Of a stretch of 64,000 bases of DNA, positions 23,238 to 34,682 are shown piece after piece. Origin of the DNA: Sordariomycetes sp. S80-01Y (Eukaryota; Ascomycota; Sordariomycetes). Position numbers and translations under genes: made by a program. The notes beneath the pieces were generated by a model that was given only the letters and a program-made list of their open reading frames with translations, made no database searches and was not told the DNA's origin. The number at the start of each line of letters is the position of its first letter. The stretch's first letter is position 1. The stretch is from assembly GCA_037042185.1 (NCBI GenBank), contig JAXQJY010000022.1, forward strand, positions 1 through 64,000, written 5' to 3'.

Positions 23238-24644
23238 GACGGGCAAGGGGTTGTCCGACTTCGTGATGAAGTCGGCTGTGGGGGAACGGGTTGGAATGAA
23301 AGGAGAGAACTCGAAGGGAAGGGAAGAGGGTATAGCGTCAGTCGCTGGCGACGCGATGCGAGTTGCGAGGATCGGGGGTGTGGCGTGAAGGCGTTGCGAG
23401 GTGAGGTTCGAGTTGGAGAATAATTTTCATGAGCTGGCTGCGACGCCTGGTTTGAAGTGGAGCTCGACTCGACCATTGTTCCGGGAGGTGAGCGACGAGA
23501 GCCGGAACGACGGAATGATCCGCGCCGACGCCTTCCTACCTACCTTACAGTGGTGGACGTCATCCCCGGTAACCAATGACAGCGGAGACGGTTCTACTAA
23601 GTAGGAGTAATAGCAATGCGTACAATTCATGCCGAAAATGAGAAGCATCAATTCTCATCAATTTACAGAGCAACACAGGCCTCACCGAAACACTGAGTCA
23701 CTTGGAGTTGTGGCTCACTGTCTAGTCCAAATTGTGGCTGGTGGCTTACAGCGCCACACTCGTCGACCCGCGGCTTCTGAAGATACGGCCGGATCATCCA
23801 CTGCGACCAACACCTCCCAGCCTACAATCCGGGATGATCACGAGACAAGCGTTGCGCGTCTAGCCTTAGTACCTAGCCTTGCACGCAAACATTTCGCCAT
23901 AGCATACCAAAAGCACACGCAAGTCCAGTACGTTCCCTTCGTTGGCAATCGTTCCAACGTTCTATAGATCTAAGCTGCTGCTGTCGTCACACCTTCCGCC
24001 CGAGAATATCCGACCGTGACTGCCCGCACCCTCACCATCGTCGTCCACTTGCTTGCTACCTCCGGCCTCTTGAGTAGTAAGCTCATCACATCGTCATTCA
24101 ATTCTTGTCACCAAGCGGTCAAGACTCTATCTTGGCACTTGAATAAACTATTTCACCGTTCTTTGCTGATTTTCTCAACGATACAGCTTATCAAACCCCG
24201 CGCAGAGCGCCCACGCTCAGCGAAACCTCCGACCACACTCAACTCTGGCTCTGGCAAAGCTGCTGTTGCTACATCCTGCTTCACCAAAGATCTACAGCAC
24301 CTCAAGGCGTACTATACCCAAGGCCGTGTCTGCTTACCTCGTACGAGCTTTCTCAGACATCCGTCTCGGAAGCTACCCCCAAGGAATTGCATGGCGCCTC
24401 GGGGCAAGTAACGCTCAAGATGGATACCCTGCTGTACGTTGTCGCCATTTTCCAGCGTTCTGAGATGTTCCGTTGTTTGCTTTCCCTTTTATCCTTGAGC
24501 TCGGGCGAGGATCTCAGAGCGCTTTGCTGCTCTCACGCGCCCCAAGCTTCGAATCACCGTGGTCGAGATTCCTCATCACAGCTTGTCTTTTTGCTATGCA
24601 ATTGAGCCCTTCGTCCAACCCTTCACGGATGCTGTTCATTCAAA
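23238..24644. other. Divergent region and long leader of the PFK-2 gene
   Basis: About 1.4 kb between outward-facing genes. The half near 24000-24640 is pyrimidine-rich and contains several short upstream ATGs, for example one at 24391 whose frame closes after six codons. It is probably a long 5' leader, perhaps with an untranslated exon. No separate gene is seen. Confidence 0.35.
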
Positions 24645-26566
24645 ATGAAGAATACTGCTAAGACTCCCGACTTCAGGACTGCTGAGATCGCGGCGAACGC
24701 ACCCCGGTACCGCCGGAAAAGCTCAACTTTCATCGATGGCATCCATGATGTTCCCGAAGATCAGGACATGGCTCCGGCCCAGCTCTACTCTACTATGAGT
24801 GGGAGACTTTTTCACTCAGGAAGGATAGCTATCGTCATGGTCGGTCCGCCTGCGCGCGGCAAGACGTAGGTCGATCCCTCATTCCCTGCGTGCATTCGGT
24901 CAGCTTACCTCTCAAGTCATATCTGTGTCTCCATGGCACGGTATCTGGGTTGGCTCGGCGTCAAAACTCGAATCTTTCACTTGGGGGACTACCGAAGAGC
25001 CACGATTGGCCCTGGTGGCTCGGTACCTGAAGACTACTTCTTCCCTAATGCCACTCCTCAGTCTGTCATCCTGCGGCAAAAGATCCTCAAGAAGTGTCGA
25101 GAGGACATATATGCCTGGCTCAATCACGAGAACGGCCAAATTGCGATCTATGACGCCGTCAATCCTACTGCAAGCGGGCGTAGGTCGCTGATGAAAGAGT
25201 TTGCCAAGCACGATGTTCAGGTAATCTCTTCACAATCGTGATCCAGAGCTTGCGCTGACTTATAAACTAGACCTTGTTCATAGAATCCTTTGTCGACGAC
25301 GAGAGGATATTGCGTGAGAACGCCCGCAACGTGAAAATTTCTTCCCCCGACGTGAGTACCCGATCTGTACAGAACGGTCACCGATTAACAGGCTCAGTTT
25401 GCTGGCATGGACCCCGACAAAGCAGCCGAGCTTTATCTAAAGCGCATCGAGATGAAGATCCCAATGTTCGAGACCATGAACGAGCCAGAGCTGAATTACA
25501 TCAAAATGATCAATGCCGGCGCCAAATTCTTTTACAACAACGTCAACTTTAACTACCTTTCCCATCGCATTGTCTTCTACCTCACCAATCTCCACATCAA
25601 GTCGCGAACGACCTTCTTCGCAAGAGCTGGCACAACGACAGAAGAGGGACAGGACTCTTACAAGTCTGATGCGCCCCTTTCAGAGCAGGGCAAAGCGTAC
25701 GCGCAGAAGATGGCGGATGTACTCCTTAAGCATCGCGATCAGGAGGCGGCAGAGCTGCGGGAGAAGGGGGGTGGCCAAACGTCATTGCGACCCCTAAGTG
25801 TTTGGACCTCCACGCGACTGAGGACAGTACAAACGGCGGAGATATTCAATGAGAAGGGGTACAAGGTAAGACAACGCTCGCAGATGAGCCAGATCAACCC
25901 CGGTGCCTGCGACAGGCTGTCAGATCGGATGATCAAGAACTTGTTTCCCGATGAGAGCGAGAAGCATGATAGCGATCCTTACCATCATCGCTATCCACGA
26001 GCCGAGGCAAGTCCCCATCTTGAACTGAGTTGAGCCTCTCTAACTCTGGATAGTCCTACCATGATCTCGCAGTTCGCCTCGAGCCCATCATTCTCGAACT
26101 CGAGCGCGAACAAAATGATCTCCTCATTATCGCTCACGAATCTGTCCTTCGTGTCCTTTACGCCTACCTCATGCACTGCTCCACCATGGAAATCCCCACA
26201 TTGACCTTTCCCCGGGATGAGATTATTGAGATCATTCCAGCGGCTTATCAAAACGAAGCCAAGCGGATTCACATCCCAGGCCTTGAAGCGAGGATGGCCA
26301 AGACAGTCCCTGGAAGTCCTAACTCAGGTATCAAAAGCCCAGTCGGGGCGCAGGCAGGGAGTGTCCCGCCCAGTGGTCCTGCGAGCGGGACGGCGAGTGG
26401 TATTGCAAGTGGTGTCACGAGTGGGAGAATAAGCCCTATTCCATTAGGAACGGTTGGCACGGAGGGCTTAGGGGAAGGAGTTGATGATGTCGTTGAGAGA
26501 CCGCCAGAGAAGGTCATCAATACAGCAAAGGATATGGTCGCGGACAAGGTGGACGACGAAGATTAG
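24645..26566 (+). CDS. 6-phosphofructo-2-kinase / fructose-2,6-bisphosphatase family protein
   Basis: Five exons, 24645-24865, 24917-25220, 25271-25351, 25398-26006 and 26054-26566, give 575 residues. The kinase half has the P-loop GPPARGKT (67-74), VSMARYLGWLGVKTRIFHLG and NARNVKISSPD. It makes fructose-2,6-bisphosphate, the activator of glycolytic phosphofructokinase. The phosphatase half is recognisable (APLSEQGKAYAQKMADVL, DLLIIAHESVLRVLYAYLM), but the family's catalytic Arg-His-Gly reads FFARAGTTTE, with Ala near residue 279 where His forms the phospho-enzyme. The phosphatase is therefore probably dead, as in yeast PFK26. The exon 4 donor is GC (gag/gcaagt), and reading through it would leave the family. 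The exon 4 acceptor could be at 25391 or 25397. The C-terminal 90 residues are Ser/Gly/Pro-rich and unconserved-looking. The start is less certain because upstream exons cannot be excluded. Confidence 0.92.
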
Positions 26567-29500
26567 GCATTTGGTTCTAAAGGTGTTCCCAGACATGATA
26601 GCAAGTCACGAGAAGTCCGTGCGTGGACCAACGGTGATAGGCATACGGGCGTATCAATTTACCATTACCTGAGCCCGCGAGTTGTCAGACAATCATTTTC
26701 ACCACTCCTAGGTTCAGAAAGCGATGAGGCTGCGGGCAAGGTGACATGTGAGGGCGACCACGCATCCCGGCGGTGGCTATTCGGACCTTAACGTCCAAGA
26801 TTGACGCCCGGAGACGATCGTCATACGTGCACCAGCCCTGGTGGCCGGTAGCACAAGGTGATACGTGGTGAGTGTTACAGGCTATAATGTAGTCTGGACA
26901 CAAGGCGTATGGGTAAATCGCCGGGGGTGCTTGACTACGCCTTGCCGATTAGTTGCTTGCACAGTCAGCTGATAATCTAGGAGATCCTGCGGATAGCCGC
27001 TAATCTGAGCCCGTCTGGACGAAACAGATAATGCGTATTTGCGGTGCAACAGTTGTGAAAAGAGCGATCACTAAGGGGGCAGTGCTCAGTGCTGCAGAGT
27101 TTACTTGATCGATGCGTTGAATTCTGTAAGTGAGACCGAGTCACGGAGTAGACGCGGGGGTCCCCTTTCGGTAAAGCTTGCCTCGCGTTTTGACAGCGGA
27201 ATCAAGTAAGCAAGCAGCTTCCGTTGGAGTGGGAGCTTGATTGCCGGCAGCAAACACATTCACGTAGATGCAGGCCGCGTGGTACAATGGGAGTGGCGCT
27301 TCGCTTGCGGCTTCGGCCGGCCACCAGATCTCGAGGGAAGCAGAGCGCCACGTACACAACGAAGATCAGCCAATAATGGCGGCCGATTGGGCACGACAGC
27401 GATAGCTCAGGCAGCTCTGCCGCTGGCATGCAAGCATACCCCTTTTTCACATCCTGTCTCTGCTCGTCAGGTGAGTGAAATAGAATGGACCAGAATCCAA
27501 GTGGGATATTGGTGGCTGGCGGTTGGGTCCTGAAGTCGGGCAAAGTCAAATTCGCCCGTTAGCGTTGCATGAGGTGGTCATGGGACCCCAGATGCATTCC
27601 GCCAACAGTTCGACACCACCTTAGATGTCGAGGTGAGAGAGCTCCTGGAAGGCCCCTCGATTCGGATATCCCTCGTTATGTGGGTGGCCGGGGAGGGAGC
27701 TGGACAGAGCCGCGAACCAACAGTTGCTGGGGGTTGAGGCGACCCCTGCTGGGGAGGGAGCAGGTGATAGGGCAGTGTTATTGAAGATCTGGATGGCGGG
27801 CATCCAATCCCCCGGTCCTCGCCGTGAGCATCTGTCGATGTCGACGAGGTTTACGGCCGCGCAAGCCCTCAAATTGCGGTATTCGGCGCTGGAGATGACG
27901 TATCTGTAGCCATCGTGACCGGAGACGCAACGATCGGTAAAAGACTCTGTGGGTTTCGCTGATGGGCCTAATGCGAGCTGTGCAAGGTCCACTGTAGACT
28001 CAAGCACGAGAGCACCAATCGTGATGGATTTCTCCTCCAGCCATGGGAAATTTGGGGTTTAGGTTTGAACGGAGGCTTGACCAGAACGGCGCTCCTTGAC
28101 TGAGTGACACCCACAGTCCGCCCAGCTTCATGGGCTGGGAAGCTTCATCGCAAAATTGGACCCGTCCCTCTCAATACCTTAAATGCTCAGAGCTGTTTGA
28201 TTGAGGCTGAGCTCAGAATCAGGAAATTGTCCTGGGACATGCATTGGCATAATAATTCTCGTGCGTGGCTGGCAGGGGAACTAGGGCACGGGGCCTCATG
28301 TCGCGCTGCTGGTCGGGAGCTGTCCCGACCCATCGGAGCGGCAGACCGGGGCCAACGTTGTTAGCCCGAGCATTGAACTGAGTAGCGCCTTGGATGATGT
28401 CGGTAGTGTGATCACAGACGGCGATATGGATCGAGAGTGATGTCGTCGTTACGTTGTAAAAGCAATTTGGGGTGCTATTTCGTTGAATCAGCGATTCGCA
28501 CGAAAAGGGGCACTGCACTGCTGGGCGATGGAGTATGCTAGGTACTTCTACTTAGCAGTAGTGATAGCATACTAGTCTAGTAGGACACACAAGTAGTACC
28601 TAACTGTCATCAAGCTGTCACAGACGGCATTGAGCATGGTAGCTACTCCGCAGGCCTCACAAACGGGCCGCCCACATGGCTGGACGCATCGCTGTTTGGC
28701 TCATCCTCGACAGGTTCGGCAATAAAGCGCTACCGTCGCATCGAGGACCTCGACTTCCCAGGCCGTAGCGGCGTCCAAGGGTGCCGGAGCAGGCCTGATG
28801 GACGCATAACTTGGGCAGTCCCTGAGGAGTCGATCCCCACAAGGGGCAACGTGTAAGCGGGATGGGTGCTGACCTGCTCCGTGGACAGTGGCTACAATGG
28901 GACGGCAATACGTCACGCTAACGATCGATGCTACAATGCAGATACGAAGAGATGGAGGGTTGGAGAAAACAGGGAGCGTTTAGATCACCTGTGATGTTGG
29001 GGTTTCCGCATCTGCCAGTGTGGCTGGTAAGTACCATGGTAGCAGGTGGACGTGCCAGCCTGAACTGGCAGCACCTACAAGCACCTTGGGCCCAGAACAA
29101 TTGACTCAAGAAGTAATGAAGCGCGAGTCCGGGCAGTGTTTCATAAGAGCTAAGATCCGGCTTGGATGAGATTGGTCGAGACAAAAGAAGGAAATTCTAT
29201 CCAGCCTCGTGCAAATTCCATCCAGGAGAAAGGGTCTTCGCATCAAGCTATTTTTGGCGCGAGTGACAGTCCCTGAGGCGCCGCAATGCAGCTCAACAAG
29301 ATGCCCGTCATCAGCCAAGGCAAAACTTTGGTCTCCGTGTCTTCGTCGACATATCCCGGTGAACCAATAACCAAAGCTGCATATTAGAATCAGCATTGGT
29401 TCGCTGACGAAGGAGTGATAAGTGATGCATCACGGCAACAGCGCGCCAGGGGACCACCAGACATGGCCCGCGTGACATTTGCCCCGCACCGATCATGGAT

Positions 29501-29800
29501 GCCATCTGATGGCATGGGCGAATGCCCAGATGCTCTCGGTCATCAAGGTATCCCCCATACGTCAGGTACTTGCCGAGCAGCTGCTAGCAGCTCTCTGATC
29601 GAGTACTTGAATGGCGTCTGTACCTTTCGCAGTTGGAGCTCAAGCCGTCATTCACCTCCCGTTGCAGCGTGCCTCCGCGCCCAAGACACTTCCTTGACCG
29701 GCTTCACAATTCGGACAGAGTTTCGGGAGGCCTGCATGTCGATTCCTTACCTAGCACCGCTACCCCTCAGCCCACGAACCCTTTGACGCCTCCCCGAGCC
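26567..29800. other. Gene-poor interval
   Basis: About 3.2 kb of ordinary composition with only short open frames on both strands. One at 27621-28007 on the minus strand (128 residues) is not low-complexity but has no family signature and I do not call it. Around 28536-28605 there is a tangle of short inverted words (ctacttagcagtag, ctagtctag, gtagtacc) that could fold locally. No tRNA, repeat family or transposase remnant is seen. Confidence 0.35.
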
Positions 29801-31987
29801 CACGATCCTGGTCGAGCCGCCCGCCTCCGCGACTCCGTCTTGCATCCCGTTCCGTTCTGCACCACGGCCGCTGCTTGATCAGTGACCGAATCGGTACCTT
29901 GCCTCTCAACTCAAGGCCTCGAAAAGGTACGATCCCACGGACGCCCGCGAGCGCCTCCGTCTCTCGCCCCTTGTTGGTTGCACAGAAGCTTGCAGTTCAC
30001 CTGACGTCGGCTGCCGTCCTCCCTGGCATCCCAAGCATCCCTGAACGGGCTGCGGCGTTGGCGCTGCATAGATCAGGGCACAGACTGACCTCTTGGGCTC
30101 CAGAACAAATCAACCCTCTCCTCAGCACCGGCATTGGATCTGGAGCTGTCCCTGCAAGCATTGACAAGCAGCAGCACCTAGCCAAGAGTTGCCTCCTCGG
30201 CACCCTCGTCTTCACCAACTCCAAGTTCGCTTACGGCCTCGCCCCTGGTAAGAGCACAAGCTGTGTGAGGAATCGACGAGCCGGATCCGCGTCACAGCTC
30301 GTCCACCAAGCGCGAGGCTTGAATGGTACGTAGGTCTTTATTAGTTCCCTATTCCTTGATTCGCCAGCCCTTTCCTTCTGCGTCTCTCGAGATTCGCTGG
30401 CGTTCCGCGGCCACTGCAGTGTCTGTGGATGCTGGCTTGGCTGGCTGGCTACCTTACAAGGCTCCACCTCCGTACATCAGCTGGGCAGCAAAATCCAACG
30501 ACGATCCACCTCGACGTTTGCCAGGCCCGTGTCGACCGAGTGCGTTGTACAGCCAGTGACAGCTGGAAGAGGAAGTGGAAGCCCTTCACCTTGATTCACC
30601 ACTGCTTCACCGCAGCTCGGGAGATAAGCCTGGCCTGCTTCAGATAAGCCTTCAGTACAGCGTCGCCACTGGCGGTGCAGTTCTGGCGTCTCCTTTGCCC
30701 CTGCCCTGACCAGGAAGCTCTGTCTGCCCCAAGTCCCCCTTCGTTGTTGTCACGAGCGCGCTACATCAAGCACCCCGCCCCTCCACAGCAGTCAGTCGAG
30801 GGCTCTCCACTGCTTTTCGAGACCCGCCTCTTTTGTTCAAACAGATCTCGAGCCAGGCTTTGGAGCTCACACGATCGCTTATTGTTTGAGGCTGAAGACC
30901 AGGGTCTTGAATTGGACAGCGGCAAAGCTGCATCACGGGAGCCAGGCAGAAATTGCCGCGATGAGAGCAATCTGAGCTCGAGCTCACTTCAGTCGAAGCC
31001 TCACGTCGCTCACCACCGGCGATGCATGCAGCCTGCCCCTAGTAGCGCATCCTCCCACACCCCAGAGCCCAGCGTACGGCACCCCTTCACTTCGGTCGAG
31101 TGCACTGCTCCGGCCTGCATCTGCCAGTTGCCAGCAGCCGCTCCTGTTGCCACTGGGCTGGCTGCCTCGAAGATGTCAAAGAGGCGGCTGTCAGGATTAA
31201 ATTCGTTGATATATCTCATCCCGCCTCAGACTGTTGCTGCCTCAAAACCCGTCACCTGATCGCCTTCAGCTCGAGCTCGGTCGAGACGAAATTGCCCTGC
31301 CCAGCCCAGCCGCCCTGCCGTCACTGCACTGTCAGGCCCAGCTCAGTGGTGAGTGGTGACCGTGACCGCTGCCAGTGGATTGGACTGAGGTCAACCAAGC
31401 CCCGCACCCCCCTCCCCTCCTCCTCTGCCTCCGCCCATCTTGCGCCGTGTTACCTACCAAAACAACCTCAATTCCAATCCTCATCTTCCTCTTCTCTTCT
31501 CCCCCATTCCTCCCTTTCCGACCAGAGATACCCTTTGTTTACCCTCCTACGTCGTTCGTCGTCGTCTGCATGTGCTAAGACACCTTCTAGCTCCTCCTGT
31601 CCCCCAAGGTTTCCTCTGACCAAGGGCCACCCGCGGCCTCAAACTTTCGAGGTCACGAGCGCCGCCACCCCGTCGCCCATCGTCACCGGCGTCCAGTCCA
31701 CAGCCATCCCGGATCCCGACTTGACTACCCAACTTCTCTCCGTCTTTTCGATTGACCACCTTCTGATACTCCCGCAATCAATCGCTTTGCACTGCGCACC
31801 TTTGCACAGCAGCCTGACTTTCGATTCAATCCTTCCGTCGCCGCTCTACGCAGTCGCCCATCACGGCCCGCATTCAGAGCCCCGTTTCCTTACCCCCCCT
31901 CGACCACGCATCACGCGCAACCTTCGACCCCCCCGACCGGTAGCATTTGCTTGACCAAAGCTGCCGAGTCTCCTACAGCGAGTAATC
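29801..31987 (+). promoter_or_regulatory. Long promoter and pyrimidine-rich leader of the GSK-3 gene
   Basis: This stretch is C/T-rich on the GSK-3 strand, most strongly at about 31400-31640 (runs of cccctcc, cctcctcct, ttcctcttctcttctccc). Open frames over it (30675-31259 and 31100-31954) translate to Ser/Pro/Cys-rich low-complexity sequence that matches nothing, and are best read as leader artefacts. A very long 5' leader, possibly with untranslated introns, is likely. Confidence 0.45.
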
Positions 31988-33450
31988 ATGTCCTCTCATC
32001 GGCCCAACAACTTCAACAGCCTGAGGATGGGTGGTGAGTGGTTTTTTGCCAACCTTTTCCCTGCAGCGTCCCACCAATAGGTATACTGATATGTGACGCA
32101 GAGGTCATCCGCGAAAAGGTGCAAGATGGCATCACGGGCGAGACCAAGGATCTGCAATACACCCAGTGTAAGATTGTCGGAAATGGCTCATTCGGTGTCG
32201 TTTTCCAAACAAAGCTTTCGCCATCCGGTGAGGACGCCGCCATCAAGCGGGTGCTGCAGGACAAGCGCTTCAAGGTTTGTAACCAACCGCCAGCGTCGGT
32301 CGGTACTTATTAACGTCTGCAGAACCGTGAGCTTCAGATCATGCGCATCGTTCGCCACCCCAACATCGTTCAGCTCAAGGCCTTCTACTACTCCAACGGC
32401 GATCGCGTACGTACAATGCTGAGTAATTATTGTTGGATGCGATATTAATGGTCAGACAGAAAGATGAGGTCTACCTCAATTTGGTTCAGGAGTTCGTCCC
32501 CGAGACCGTGTACAGGGCTTCGCGATTCTTCAACAAGATGAAGACAACCATGCCCATCCTCGAGGTCAAGCTGTACACTTACCAGCTTTTCCGCGCCCTG
32601 GCCTACATCCACTCCCAGGGAATCTGCCACAGAGATATCAAGCCCCAGAACCTGCTTCTTGACCCCACATCCGGCATCCTCAAGCTTTGCGATTTCGGAA
32701 GCGCCAAAATCCTCGTCGAGAACGAGCCCAACGTCTCTTACATCTGTTCCCGATACTACCGAGCCCCAGAGCTTATCTTCGGTGCGACGAACTATACGAC
32801 GAAAATTGGTGAGTTCGGCTGCGACCAAGTACCCGAAGATGCATGCTGACGAGAAAAGATGTTTGGTCGACTGGCTGCGTCATGGCTGAACTGATGCTAG
32901 GACAACCGTTGTTTCCAGGCGAGTCGGGCATTGATCAGCTGGTGGAGATCATCAAGGTTTTGGGAACGCCCACCCGCGAGCAGATCCGCACGATGAACCC
33001 CAACTACATGGAGCACAAGTTCCCTCAGATCAAGCCGCATCCCTTCAACAAGGTGTTCCGCAAGGCCGACGCCAATGCTATTGACTTGATCGCGCGTCTG
33101 CTCGAATATACCCCCACCGAGCGGCAATCGGCCATTGACGCCATGGTCCACCCCTTCTTCGATGAGCTCCGCGACGCAAACACCAAGCTGCCTGATTCGA
33201 GGCACGGATCCGGCCAGATGCGGGAATTGCCCGATCTCTTTGATTTCTCCAAGCACGGTACGTCTACTTGGGAAACTTGGATTACACACAGTGCATGCTG
33301 CTAACACTAGTTCCAGAGCTCTCGATTGCCCCAGAGTTGAATCCCCGCCTTGTGCCTGCTCACATGAAGCCAGTGCTTGCGTCACGGGGGTTGGATATCG
33401 ACAACTTCACCCCACTAACGAGGCAGGAGATGATCGCCAAGCTGGACTGA
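31988..33450 (+). CDS. Glycogen synthase kinase 3 (GSK-3/shaggy) serine/threonine kinase
   Basis: Six exons, 31988-32033, 32102-32274, 32323-32406, 32460-32808, 32859-33257 and 33317-33450, give 394 residues, the usual fungal GSK-3 length. It begins [20 protein letters not shown]. The glycine loop is [12 protein letters not shown], the ATP lysine is in [13 protein letters not shown], the catalytic loop is [10 protein letters not shown], the metal-binding DFG is in [10 protein letters not shown], and the activation-loop tyrosine is in [40 protein letters not shown] is subdomain IX. The kinase phosphorylates primed substrates and in fungi affects stress tolerance, conidiation and virulence. The short first exon and splice sites inside kinase subdomains agree with other ascomycetes. 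Confidence 0.97.
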
Positions 33451-34682
33451 GATACCCGTGTCGTGTGTGTTTATTTGGACACTCCAAGCCTCTGGCAATT
33501 AGTGATCCTGGGATAAACCTCTGCTCAACCCTCACGCACAACCTACTCAATTTGACGGGGATCCGAAGACCCACGGTATACCGAAGGCCGGGTGGGAGCT
33601 TAGGCGGGTTGAAAATTCTCGAGCTCTTAATGAGCAATGACAATCGGAGGAGCACACGCGCAGGATCACCGCGATGGAAAAGAGAAGCTGCAGGAGAATT
33701 TAACAAAACTTGCATGGTTGGGGACGCTTGCTAGGGATCAAAAGGAAAAAAATTTCTCCCCCTTGTTCGCGGCAGGTTCTAGCAGGTCGCGGTTCGCTGC
33801 GAGCCTCCGCCAAAGAATAGGCGTTGGGCGTCGCGGGAGAAAGGCTGCGATGAGGGATGTCACAATGCTGTGCACATCGCAGGGAATTACGCTTGTTAGA
33901 CCACACGTTTCGGTTCATGACAGAGATGGCTCTACTCTTCTTTCAATATTGTTTTTGCTGATGCGGTTGTTGTCGATGGCGTGCGGATGTGTCGTTGACC
34001 CCTTTTCTTTCGCTTCTCACTTTTATGCTTGATGCGCTGCTTTGAAAAGAGGCATTGTGTAGATCTGACGATGCAGTTTCCACAGCCAGGGTTGGTGAGT
34101 GCGGCAGCGTTTGGAACGGGACGAAGCTGTCTCCCATGTTCCGCCTACGGGCCAGGGGCGGTTCATGATCTCGTTTCATTTCACAAGACGGAACACGGTT
34201 TGGGGAATTTGGTGGTGCGCGAGGTTGTAATAGCTTCAAGGGCGAAAAGCAGACACATGGACTCCACACGGGAACCGAGAAGATGTAGAAAGATCAAAAC
34301 CATCACGTTCCCGCCCAGCACACAGCTCTTCCCTTTTCGGGGCTGGTCTCGCGCCCAGATGTTCATCGATAGTAACAGAACCATGTAATGGTCATCCATT
34401 GTAAATGCGAATGAAGCTTCTCTCGTTCATAACTGCAGCGTCAGACATTCACTACAGGCAGGGCGCACAGAGCCTCTTGCTCGAAGCGTGTCCTGCCTGA
34501 GGCATCCACACAGCTTAAGCTTCACCTCTGACGCGCATCTTGGTCCAGGGCGCGCATCGCAACCTGCATCACATTTTCCGAGCCTCTCCCATCGCCATTC
34601 CTCGCTCTCGCAACCCTACATTTGAGATCAATTGACCCTAACGGACTCCCGCAGCGCCTGTATATCTGATATAACCTTCACA
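33451..34682. other. Gap between GSK-3 and CBP80
   Basis: About 1.2 kb: the GSK-3 3' region and the CBP80 promoter. Short open frames only. Nothing else is recognised. Confidence 0.3.

Noticed and set aside
30675-31954. Two overlapping open frames (194 and 284 codons) before GSK-3
   Set aside because: Ser/Pro/Cys-rich low-complexity translation of a CT-rich leader, with no conserved segment.
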